Assembly (NCBI RefSeq): GCF_001544555.2
Contig: NZ_FCOK02000099.1
Coordinates: 1-32,303 of the forward strand
Reading direction: 5' to 3'
From: Caballeronia udeis
GTDB taxonomy: Bacteria; Pseudomonadota; Gammaproteobacteria; Burkholderiales; Burkholderiaceae
Length of the DNA stretch: 32,303 nt
Every line of letters starts with the position of its first letter. Position 1 is the first letter of the stretch. The position numbers were made by a program, and so were the translations under genes. Below the pieces are notes generated by a model. The model had not been told where the DNA came from. It saw only the letters and a list, made by a program, of their open reading frames with translations, and did no database searches. Shown one piece after another: positions 26,141-32,303 of this stretch.

Positions 26141-26707
26141 ATGAAAGAACTTAATGCAGGGACAATCACTGGCATGCAGAGCACCCCACTCATGCTATCG
26201 GCAAGCGCTGCTCCTGATCAGCGTTTGCAGCGGGCCGAAGCCGAAGTCCGTCGGCTAACCAGATGCATGGAGATGAAGGACCGGCAGCTCTGCGAGCTGC
26301 GCAAGGCGCTGGCGCATTCGGCGACTGTTCACTACTCATTTGAAAATCGCCTGCAGCGTGAACTCGATTCCCTGCGGATCATGATGCCCGTGAACGAGTT
26401 CCAGGAGCATCGGGGCAAGTCCGCTAGCGACCGACCAGAGGAGGGCATCGTCGTGAAACTGCCCTACGTGACGTTGATACTGTCCGTCCTGTTCGATGCG
26501 ATGTGTACGTTCTGGGCGGACTGCGATCGCGATCATCCTCCGAAGTCTGCGACCGTCGCGCAAGCGATCGACGAGCGCCTGGGCTTGAGTTCACAGCGGA
26601 ATGGAGATGCTTCGCGCAGCGGGCAGGCCTATGCGTCAGCTATTAGGCCGGACTGGGTGAAGGAGACTGACAACCGGCACCATTGCCGCCCTGCAGGCAT
26701 GCGCTGA
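26141..26707 (+). CDS. Unrecognised 188-aa protein with coiled coil
   Basis: I do not recognise this protein. It starts at the ATG at 26141 (MKELNAGTITG), with AGGCAGGGA upstream. About residues 25-85 are charged and heptad-like (QRLQRAEAEVRRLTRCMEMK, ELRKALAHS), suggesting a coiled coil. A middle segment (LPYVTLILSVLFDAMCTFWA) is moderately hydrophobic, and the C-terminal part (SATVAQAIDERLGLSSQRNG) is soluble, with AIRPDW near the end. There is no signal peptide. Its end overlaps the tail of the luxI pseudogene frame on the other strand by 65 bp. It stands alone after the ppa terminator. Base use looks like protein-coding sequence, so it is probably real. Confidence 0.6.
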   Translation: MKELNAGTITGMQSTPLMLSASAAPDQRLQRAEAEVRRLTRCMEMKDRQLCELRKALAHSATVHYSFENRLQRELDSLRIMMPVNEFQEHRGKSASDRPEEGIVVKLPYVTLILSVLFDAMCTFWADCDRDHPPKSATVAQAIDERLGLSSQRNGDASRSGQAYASAIRPDWVKETDNRHHCRPAGMR

Positions 26708-27211
26708 TGTCAGGGGCCGGTCGTCTAGACTGTCGCTTGCGTGTGGACCGTTCTGTTGTCCCAAACTGCGAGGGGCACGTCGCCGCGGGCGCGCTCGCTT
26801 CAGTCGGATGCGAATGATCCGGCATGCCAGGATCCGCGAGCGGGAGCCGTCCGAAGCGGGTGATCGAGTTCAGCAGCGTGACAGGATCGCACTGGAGTTT
26901 GTGGAACGCGGCAGGGTCCAGATCGATTGAGCACGCAACGATATTGGCGCAGCCCGGCGCCGTGCCAGCGCGGATATCGCACAGATCGAGCCCGAAGCGT
27001 CGGTACAGACGTGCAACGGAGTGCGAGACCACGCCGATCACGCGTGTGGCGCCGAACGAGAGGGCGAGCGCCATGGCGTAAGGGAACAACGACATGCACG
27101 ACGTTGAGCCGGCTCGATGGTCCGGCATCCAGATCCTGCGAATCGCGACATCTCCCGGTGACAGATATCCTATGGCAGGTCGTCAAGCCTGCCGGCAACG
27201 GTGTATGACAT
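26643..27211 (-). pseudogene. LuxI-type acyl-homoserine lactone synthase, broken
   Basis: On the minus strand an ATG at 27211 with a strong Shine-Dalgarno (AGGAGG) begins MSYTVAGRLDDLP, the N-terminal pattern of Burkholderia LuxI proteins. A TAG stop follows at 27172. Six codons later REMSRFA appears, which is the conserved E-x-SRFA core of LuxI, so roughly 80 residues between these two motifs are missing. After a frameshift the C-terminal part is readable: ALALSFGATRVIGVVSHSVA, then LYRRFGLDLCDIRAG and ANIVACSIDLDP. The frame then runs on as unrelated sequence to 26643. Native LuxI enzymes have about 200 residues and make the signal from S-adenosylmethionine and an acyl carrier; this one cannot. 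The original specificity is unknown. Confidence 0.75.
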
Positions 27212-27267
27212 GGGCTCCTCCTGGTGCTAGCCGTTGACACGACGCTATCAGCGTGTCTGTGCCCCAG

Positions 27268-27288
27268 AAACTCTGAGCTTTGGGAGGG
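27268..27288 (-). promoter_or_regulatory. Possible lux-box-like element before the luxI pseudogene
   Basis: On the minus strand a 20-bp stretch matches the Burkholderia cep box (CCCTGTAAGAGTTACCAGTT) at about 12 positions, including both ends (CCCT and AGTT). It lies 57-77 bp before the luxI start, a common position for such boxes. The match is modest, so this is tentative. Confidence 0.25.
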
Positions 27289-27377
27289 TGTCGACGAGTA
27301 CCCGCGAGCGTGCAGTGATGCACGCCGCTTATACGGCGACGGGTAGGACGTGTGGTGGAATTGCGGGAAAAACAGAT

Positions 27378-27650
27378 TTAGGGTTTTATGATGCCCTGTA
27401 CGGTCGCGTGGACGGCAGCGGCCGTCCTGCTGCGGATGTTGAGAGCCTCCATTGCTTCTTCGATGTGGTAGTCAACGGTATAGCGGGAGCACCCAAGGAT
27501 CTCGCCAATCTCGGCCGAGGTTTTCCCCCGGGCGACCCAGGTCAGACATTCGAGTTGACGCGGCGTAAGCAGGTGTGCCGCTCTTCTTGAAGGTACCAGT
27601 GCGAGGCGATGCAGTTCGAAGTGAAACTGCGCGCTGATCAGGTATGCCAT
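27378..27650 (-). pseudogene. LuxR-type regulator reduced to its DNA-binding domain
   Basis: The 90-aa frame encodes a typical C-terminal LuxR helix-turn-helix: LTPRQLECLTWVARGKTSAE, then IGEILGCSRYTVDYHIEEAM (about residues 28-82). Full quorum-sensing LuxR proteins have about 230-250 residues; the autoinducer-binding domain is missing here. Only about 25 residues (SAQFHFELHRLALV) remain before the HTH. Upstream of 27650 the DNA instead matches a periplasmic binding protein on the other strand, so the gene was cut by recombination. It reads toward the luxI pseudogene, 167 bp away, in the luxR-luxI order. A short HTH-only product could be made from the ATG at 27650, but no clear Shine-Dalgarno is seen. 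Confidence 0.75.
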
Positions 27651-28105
27651 TCGCGATGAAACCGCTGCTCGTGACGGACATTGCGCACGAATCCCTCTCG
27701 ATTGCGACCACAGGCGCCTCGACCGGCACGATCGGCGTGTCGTCTTACTTCATGAGCATCGACAATCCGGAAAACCAGGCGTTCCTCACACGCTATACCG
27801 CGCGTTATGCCGATGCTCGTGATCCTCGGCTGGGAAGTTATGCCGTCGTGCTGCCGCACGGTGAGAACACTTATGCGGGGATTCGTCTATTCGCCGAGGC
27901 CGTCAGGTCGGCGGGGAGTGTCGACGCCGAGCGCGTCAAGGCCGCGCTGCCTGCTGTCTCCGTCGCACTGCCGCGTGGCAGGACCGGGGTGAGCCACGAT
28001 GGTGGCCACGTGCTTTGCCAGACACGGATCGGTCAGGCACTCGCCGACAACAGTTTTTCGATCCTCGATTCCATCGGCCCGGTCACGCCGGTCTGTGAAG
28101 GATAG
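27644..28105 (+). pseudogene. C-terminal fragment of a urea/amide-type binding protein
   Basis: The 153-aa frame resembles only the C-terminal part of UrtA/AmiC/FmdD-type solute-binding proteins. SSYFMSIDNPENQAFLTRYT aligns in style with YFMSLKNPENTKF of UrtA in this window, and GSVDAERVKAAL and GQALADNSFSILDS follow. The N-terminal half, with the signal peptide and first lobe, is missing; the fragment begins at the junction with the luxR fragment (overlap at 27644-27650). It is not expected to work as a binding protein. It precedes the amidase gene by 53 bp in the same direction, so it was probably the sensor or importer component of an amide-use operon. Confidence 0.7.
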
Positions 28106-28158
28106 AAGTGTTCCTCTTGCGTGAGCGGGTTTATGCATCAAAAAATTAGGAATACGTA

Positions 28159-29589
28159 ATGAATGACATTGTCATGCTCGGTGCTAGTCAACTGGTTGCC
28201 GGCTTCAGGCAGCGGACACTCTCGCCGGTGGAGGTCATGTGCGCAGTGCTGGACCAGGTCACAAAGCTCGATCCCGTCGTCAATGCGTTCTGCGCCATCG
28301 ACGAGGAAGGGGCGATGTCAGCGGCTAGCGACGCTGAGCGCAGGTGGATGCAGGGTGAGCCGCGCGGTCCGCTCGATGGCGTGCCCGTCTCGGTCAAGGA
28401 TCTCGTTGCGGTAGCCGGTTTTCCCACGCGGCACGGCTCATGGACCTCATCGCCGCAACGCGAAGGCGAGGACGCGCCGGCCGTGGCGAGGCTGCGGCGC
28501 GCAGGCGCCATACCGTTTGGCAAGACTACGACCTCGGAGTTTGGCAACAAGATCGTCACCGATTGTCCGCTGACGGGGGTTACCCGCAATCCGTGGGATA
28601 CGCGGCTCTCGCCTGGGGGCAGCAGTGGTGGATCCGCGGTGGCGGTTGCGCTGGGCATGGGACCGCTGTCGCTTGCGACCGACGGGGGCGGGTCAATCCG
28701 GATTCCTGCGTGCTGGAGCGGTGTGGTCGGGTTCAAGCCCACGTTCTCACTCGTACCGGCGGGCAAAGCGGCGTCATGGACCGCGCTGTCCACGCTGGGA
28801 CCGATCGCGCGCAACGTGCGCGATGCCGCGCTCATGCTCAGTGTGATGACGCACGAGGGCATCGACCGGCATTCAGGCATTGCCGGCAGTTCGGATTATT
28901 GGGCGGATTACTGCGCGGGGCTCGACGATGGCGTCGCGGGCCTTCGCATCGCGTACTGCGCGGCTCCCGCTGGCGTGCGCATCGAGCCGGCCATCGAAGC
29001 GTGTGTCAGGCAGGCAGCCAGTGCCCTTGAGGCGCTTGGCGCGCATGTTGTCGAAAGCGATGTGACGCCGCTTGCGGACTATTACGGCGATGGCTGCATG
29101 CATTCGGTCCAGTGGTCGGTGTACTTCGCGCAGCGTGCCCGGCATATGGAGGCGGCGCATCGGACATTGCTCGATCCCGACCTGAAGGCGCTTGCCGATG
29201 CAGGTGAACAGGTGGACACCGCAACGTTCGCTGACGCACTGCTTGCGCGTCATGCACTCACTGCAGCGATGGAGGCTTTCTTTCAGCGCTACGACCTGCT
29301 GCTCACGCCGACGTTCCACTGCAATCCACCGCCCGTACCGGGCCTGCCCGCCGGTCTGCGTACGGCACCTGCGCTGACCGCGTGGTGTAACCAGACCGGG
29401 CTTCCCGCAGCGAGTGTGCCGTGTGGCTTTGCCGGAGGATTGCCAACTGGTGTGCAGATCATCGGCCGACGGGGCGGCGATGCCCTAGTCCTGCGCGCAG
29501 CGCGGGCGTACGAGTCAGCGAGGGGCGCTTTCCCGGCACCAGCCGCAACGCTTGATCGTCCGGCAGACCGGATGGAGGCGCAACCATGA
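28159..29589 (+). CDS. Amidase (amidase-signature family)
   Basis: This 476-aa enzyme of the amidase-signature family hydrolyses a carboxamide to an acid and ammonia (or amine). The Ser-cisSer-Lys triad is intact: K80 in VPVSVKDL, S155 in PGGSSGGSA and S179 in DGGGSIRIPA. The loop reads ATDGGGSIR where TDTGGSIR is most common. No signal peptide is seen, so it is cytoplasmic. The ATG at 28159 follows TTAGGAATACGTA. The 3' end overlaps the next gene by 4 bp (ATGA), so the two are translationally coupled. The substrate is unknown; the adjacent amide/urea-type binding protein fragment supports a small amide. Confidence 0.9.
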   Translation: MNDIVMLGASQLVAGFRQRTLSPVEVMCAVLDQVTKLDPVVNAFCAIDEEGAMSAASDAERRWMQGEPRGPLDGVPVSVKDLVAVAGFPTRHGSWTSSPQREGEDAPAVARLRRAGAIPFGKTTTSEFGNKIVTDCPLTGVTRNPWDTRLSPGGSSGGSAVAVALGMGPLSLATDGGGSIRIPACWSGVVGFKPTFSLVPAGKAASWTALSTLGPIARNVRDAALMLSVMTHEGIDRHSGIAGSSDYWADYCAGLDDGVAGLRIAYCAAPAGVRIEPAIEACVRQAASALEALGAHVVESDVTPLADYYGDGCMHSVQWSVYFAQRARHMEAAHRTLLDPDLKALADAGEQVDTATFADALLARHALTAAMEAFFQRYDLLLTPTFHCNPPPVPGLPAGLRTAPALTAWCNQTGLPAASVPCGFAGGLPTGVQIIGRRGGDALVLRAARAYESARGAFPAPAATLDRPADRMEAQP

Positions 29590-30131
29590 GCGTGCAGGTT
29601 ACGAGGGTGGTCGTTCACTTGGTCGAGCGATACGCAGAACTCGGTGTGCCGGTCGTGCCGCCGCACCGCCAGGCTGTCGCGGCGGCCGTGCTGAAGATGG
29701 CAGATGAGGGCACTGATGGCGCACTGGACATGCTTTACGCGACGGGTGCCGAACTCGGAGCGCTCCTCACCGGGCGCGCACTGCAGGCCCTGGGTTGCAC
29801 GCCAGCCGACATCCAGGGCTACGGGAAGGCGGCGCTGGTGGGCACGGGCGTGCCGCTGGAGTATGGCGCGGCGCTGCTTCATCCGCGGCTGGGCAAGGCG
29901 GTGCGTGAATGCCTGCCCGGTGCGACCACGATCATGCCGTCGGTGACGAAACGCGGCGCAGCGGGCGCCTGTCTCGATATACCCACGCACGGCATTGCCG
30001 ATATGTGGAGCTTCGACCATTTCGACACGGTGTCTCTGTCGGTGCCCGACTCACCGGAGCCGGACGAGGTACTGGTTGCGATCGCGTTGGCCGAGCGTGG
30101 CAGACCGCTTGCGCGCGTGAGGCCGGGCTGA
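29586..30131 (+). CDS. AA_synth (DUF1185) family protein
   Basis: This 181-aa protein resembles the amino-acid synthesis family (Pfam AA_synth, formerly DUF1185), of which the biochemistry is not well defined. Characteristic stretches are ALTGRALQALG-like helices, IQGYGKAALVGTGVPLEYGA, ALLHPRLGKAVRECLPG and TTIMPSVTKRGAAGACLDIP. There is no signal peptide. It starts inside the amidase stop (4-bp overlap), which implies co-translation and a shared pathway. The porin gene follows 74 bp later. Family assignment is by recognition of the sequence pattern, so function stays open. Confidence 0.75.
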   Translation: MSVQVTRVVVHLVERYAELGVPVVPPHRQAVAAAVLKMADEGTDGALDMLYATGAELGALLTGRALQALGCTPADIQGYGKAALVGTGVPLEYGAALLHPRLGKAVRECLPGATTIMPSVTKRGAAGACLDIPTHGIADMWSFDHFDTVSLSVPDSPEPDEVLVAIALAERGRPLARVRPG

Positions 30132-30205
30132 GACTCGGTCAGGGAGCTTGCCCGGCAAAAGGCGAAACCGCAGGACAGATCACCCAAAAAGACGAAGGAG
30201 AACAC

Positions 30206-31240
30206 ATGCACACGGATTGTCGGGGAAGATGGAGTAAAGGCGTCGCAGCACTCGCGCTATGCGCAGTGGCCGGGGCAGTGCACGCACAGTCGTCTGTTTC
30301 GCTTTACGGGCTTGCCGATTCGTTCGCGGGCGTAGTACGCACACCAGGGGCATCGGGCAATACCTGGCAGGTGGGCTCTGGAGGGATGACAACGTCGTAC
30401 TGGGGCATGTCAGGCTCCGAGGATCTGGGCGACGGGCTGAAGACGGTCTTCACGCTCGAAAGCTTTTACCGCATCAATGGTGGCCAGACGGGTTCCTTCG
30501 ACGGGCAGTCGTTCTTCGGACGCAGGGCATTCGTCGGACTCAGCGGGCGATTTGGGGAACTGACGCTCGGTCGCAATGATTCCCTGCTGTTCGTGTCCAC
30601 ATTGCTGTTCAACCCGTTTGGCAGTTCGTTCGTCTTCTCGCCCATGGTAGTTCACAGCTTTCTCGGGTCCGCCATGGGGGCGGCGTCGGTACAGAGCGAT
30701 ACAGCAATCGACGACTCGATCGTGTACCACACGCCGGAAGTCGGCGGCCTATCGGCAAGTCTGCTCTACAGTAACGCTGGCATCGCGGGCCATGCGGGAC
30801 AAGCCAATTACAGCGCGAACGTGCTCTACTTTGCTGGACCTTTCTCCGCGACGGCGGCAGTCCAGAGCCTGCACACGGCGTCGCTTTTTCTCAATGGTGC
30901 GACCGAGCAGACGGCATGGCTTGTCGGTGGTGCGTATCGGCTTGACGCGCTCAAGCTCTATTTTCAGTACGAACGGGTGGATAACAACAACGAGGTGACC
31001 GACGATACCGTGCAGATCGGCGCAAGTGCCCAGCTCGGTACAGGCAGCGTACTGGTGTCATGGGCAGGCACGCGCCGGCGGCCGGTGCAAGGCGGTGACA
31101 TCCGGTGGTCGACTGTGGCGCTCGGCTACGACTATCCGCTGTCTAGACGCACGGACGTGTACGCGGCTTGGCGTTACGACACGATGACCAGCGTGTCGTC
31201 AGGCAGCAGCGTGGGCGCTGGTATCAGGATGAGGTTCTAG
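30206..31240 (+). CDS. Outer membrane porin, Burkholderia type
   Basis: This 344-aa trimeric beta-barrel porin of the general Gram-negative type (OmpC-like) has a signal peptide (residues 1-27, cleavage after VHA). The mature start QSSVSLYGLADSF is typical of Burkholderia porins. Other family marks are SYWGMSGSEDLGDGLKTVFT, FFGRRAFVGLSGRFGELTLG, and the terminal phenylalanine (GIRMRF) needed for outer-membrane assembly. The ATG at 30206 has a good GAAGGAGA Shine-Dalgarno; the longer upstream frame is rejected because it would bury the signal peptide. Located after the amidase and AA_synth genes, it probably admits their substrate. Confidence 0.92.
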   Translation: MHTDCRGRWSKGVAALALCAVAGAVHAQSSVSLYGLADSFAGVVRTPGASGNTWQVGSGGMTTSYWGMSGSEDLGDGLKTVFTLESFYRINGGQTGSFDGQSFFGRRAFVGLSGRFGELTLGRNDSLLFVSTLLFNPFGSSFVFSPMVVHSFLGSAMGAASVQSDTAIDDSIVYHTPEVGGLSASLLYSNAGIAGHAGQANYSANVLYFAGPFSATAAVQSLHTASLFLNGATEQTAWLVGGAYRLDALKLYFQYERVDNNNEVTDDTVQIGASAQLGTGSVLVSWAGTRRRPVQGGDIRWSTVALGYDYPLSRRTDVYAAWRYDTMTSVSSGSSVGAGIRMRF

Positions 31241-31307
31241 CACTCGCGGCCCTGCACCCGTCACGATGTGGTCCGGGCAGCCGGGAGCGTGATGAGGCAA
31301 TGGGCCG

Positions 31308-31503
31308 TTACGGGAACAGGATCGCGGCGAAGTTGCGCGCCATGATCACGTGGCGCGCGCCGATGCGCTGCTCTGTCCAGACGGCACAGTAGAAGATATG
31401 GTAGCTCGCGCATGAAGCTCGGCGCGCGGCGCGGATTGTCCAGTCAGATGTAGTCGCCGATCTGCTCAAGGTCACGCTCTACTTCTCTGGTCAGAACAAT
31501 CGC
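31308..31503 (-). pseudogene. ParE/RelE-type toxin, broken
   Basis: On the minus strand VLTREVERDLEQIGDYI is the ParE N-terminus, interrupted by TGA at 31444 where most ParE proteins have alanine. The frame continues LDNPRRAPSFMREL. After loss of roughly 40 residues and a frame change, the ParE C-terminus follows: YHIFYCAVWTEQRIGARHVI, then MARNFAAILFP and a TAA stop at 31308. ParE toxins have about 95-100 residues and poison gyrase; this copy should be inactive. No start codon is obvious, as the frame runs on upstream into the degenerate ORF. No intact antitoxin gene is next to it on this strand. Confidence 0.65.
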
Positions 31504-31975
31504 TTCGGCCGCTCCGTGAGTGACGGGTACTTCGCTTCCAGTCTGTCGAAAACTACCCCGGTCGGTTTCGTTCGGCTGAGCCTCTCGACGCGCTCCACGC
31601 TCCATCCAATCGATCATCTCGGCTGCGGTAACATCCTGCCAACCGCCTTGCTGTAAAGGCAGGTCGTAGTGAGCGCATAGCGTTCTGTTCAGATAGAAAA
31701 CCGTGCCGCTTTCCCGGGATGTACTGGCCACACTGGGTTTGGCCAGCAACAAGTTTCCGCAGCGCATTCTGCCAGAACGCGAATCAGCAGCGTGCTTTTC
31801 TCGGCCAGCGCCTTTGTCGCCGACCCGAGTTTGTTCAATTCGCTCTGTGAAAGGCGTACGCCGGTGACACCCGGTGCATTACGTTTTCGTCCGTTTCCTG
31901 ACGGCACCCCAGGTTGGATTTGTAGCGGTGCACTTCGGCGCTGATGCGTGAACTGGCGAGAACAGCGTTATTTCG
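31504..31975 (-). pseudogene. Degenerate frameshifted ORF pair of unknown function
   Basis: Two overlapping minus-strand frames look like pieces of one or two genes. The first (about 31907-31689) reads GVTGVRLSQSELNKLGSATK and ALAEKSTLLIRVLAE. After a frameshift near 31760 the other frame reads NLLLAKPSVASTSRESGTVF, then YLNRTLCAHYDLPLQQGGWQ and DVTAAEMIDWMERGARRE. That second frame runs without a stop into the parE fragment. An ATG at 31980 starts another short frame (MRNNAVLASSRISAEVHRY) that also breaks before 31907. I do not recognise the family. The style (short, near a toxin gene) would suit plasmid or integrative-element cargo. Confidence 0.35.
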
Positions 31976-32236
31976 CATGCGAAATGGGAGCGATCATGGC
32001 TCCGCAAAAGAAAAACCGAGTGGCAGCGGCGTTTGAATATTGTCGACCATCATGGCCGGGATCATCTGTCAGGAGCCGGTTGACTTAGTGGCATGGCTCG
32101 CGCCGAAGAGGCTCAACTTCAACTTCGACGACGAATGAACCAAAGACCTGATGGAGCAGCGCGCGGACGGGTTGGGTTGACTGTTTGCCCGAATGTTTGT
32201 ACATTTATGTTAACGAATTTCGTACGGGATTCAACT
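31976..32236. other. Intergenic region with a promoter candidate and a tiny ORF
   Basis: The segment has a 28-codon plus-strand frame at 32052-32138 (MAGIICQEPVDLVAWLAPKR followed by LNFNFDDE) with no Shine-Dalgarno. It may be a remnant of a larger gene. The last 60 bases are AT-rich and hold the promoter candidate of the antitoxin gene. Confidence 0.35.
32177..32205 (+). promoter_or_regulatory. Sigma-70-type promoter before the antitoxin gene
   Basis: TTGACT (32177-32182) and TACATT (32200-32205) are spaced by 17 bp, 31 bp before the start codon at 32237. The following AT-rich stretch is framed by GTAC at 32199-32202 and 32222-32225 and could be an operator for self-repression, as is common for antitoxins. 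Confidence 0.5.
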
Positions 32237-32303
32237 ATGTCATTCCGAACCCATGATGTGGTACCAATTAGTGAAGCCCGGTCACGGCTGACGGAGCTGG
32301 CGG
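32237..32303 (+). CDS. Phd/YefM-type antitoxin, 5' part only
   Basis: The window ends 22 codons into this gene. The visible residues MSFRTHDVVPISEARSRLTE match the N-terminal DNA-binding region of Phd/YefM antitoxins (pattern V-P-I/V-S-E-A-R-x-x-L). Such proteins neutralise a RelE/ParE/Doc toxin, normally encoded just downstream, and repress their own promoter. The partner should lie outside the window. It is on the opposite strand to the broken parE, so that copy is probably not its partner. Confidence 0.6.
   Translation, partial: MSFRTHDVVPISEARSRLTELA

Noticed and set aside
29909..30205. Longer porin frame starting upstream
   Set aside because: It overlaps the AA_synth gene and would place 99 residues before a proper signal peptide.
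32052..32138. 28-codon plus-strand ORF
   Set aside because: It has no Shine-Dalgarno and no recognisable similarity; kept only as a note in the intergenic entry.

Overview
The window looks like a chromosomal segment of a GC-rich betaproteobacterium of the Burkholderiaceae, most likely the Paraburkholderia/Caballeronia group. This is inferred from protein style: a Burkholderia-type porin, urtABCDE next to ure genes, a Kdo hydroxylase beside waaC and waaA, and LuxI/LuxR remnants of the Burkholderia type. The species cannot be fixed from sequence alone.

Layout. (1) 1-1020 holds no gene. It is a large imperfect inverted repeat (arms about 1-325 and 478-800) followed by two families of short tandem repeats. 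(2) 1021-5957 is a lipopolysaccharide inner-core block: heptosyltransferase I (waaC), a Kdo 3-hydroxylase, Kdo transferase (waaA) and a convergent GT4 glycosyltransferase. (3) 6142-20527 is a minus-strand nitrogen-scavenging block. It reads urtABCDE (urea ABC importer), ureD, a complete polar-amino-acid ABC importer (binding protein, two permeases, ATPase), then ureABC (urease) and ureEFG (nickel insertion). Imported urea is cleaved by urease to ammonia and CO2. Two sites match the sigma-54 promoter pattern, one before urtA and one before the amino-acid binding protein. Each has an NtrC-like dyad about 80-95 bp upstream, so nitrogen control of both units is a good inference. The amino-acid importer separates ureD from ureABC.

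(4) 21014-24740 is a minus-strand catabolic cluster of MFS transporter, SDR dehydrogenase and aldehyde dehydrogenase, with strong hairpins after the SDR and MFS genes. (5) 25081-25608 is ppa (inorganic pyrophosphatase), with a promoter-like -10 element and a textbook terminator.

(6) From 25.7 kb to the end the window is accessory and scarred. It contains an unrecognised 188-aa protein, a luxI-type autoinducer synthase pseudogene (internal deletion, stop codon and frameshift), a luxR-type regulator reduced to its DNA-binding domain, and the C-terminal piece of a urea/amide-type periplasmic binding protein that abuts the luxR fragment. An intact amidase, an AA_synth-family protein and a porin follow. 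The end holds a broken parE-type toxin, a degenerate ORF pair and the first codons of a Phd/YefM-type antitoxin cut by the window edge. This region looks like the site of past recombination that destroyed a quorum-sensing pair and a toxin gene.

No convincing novel multi-gene system was found. The most informative observations are the paired sigma-54/NtrC control sites, the transporter cassette inside the urease locus, and the gene-decay zone.
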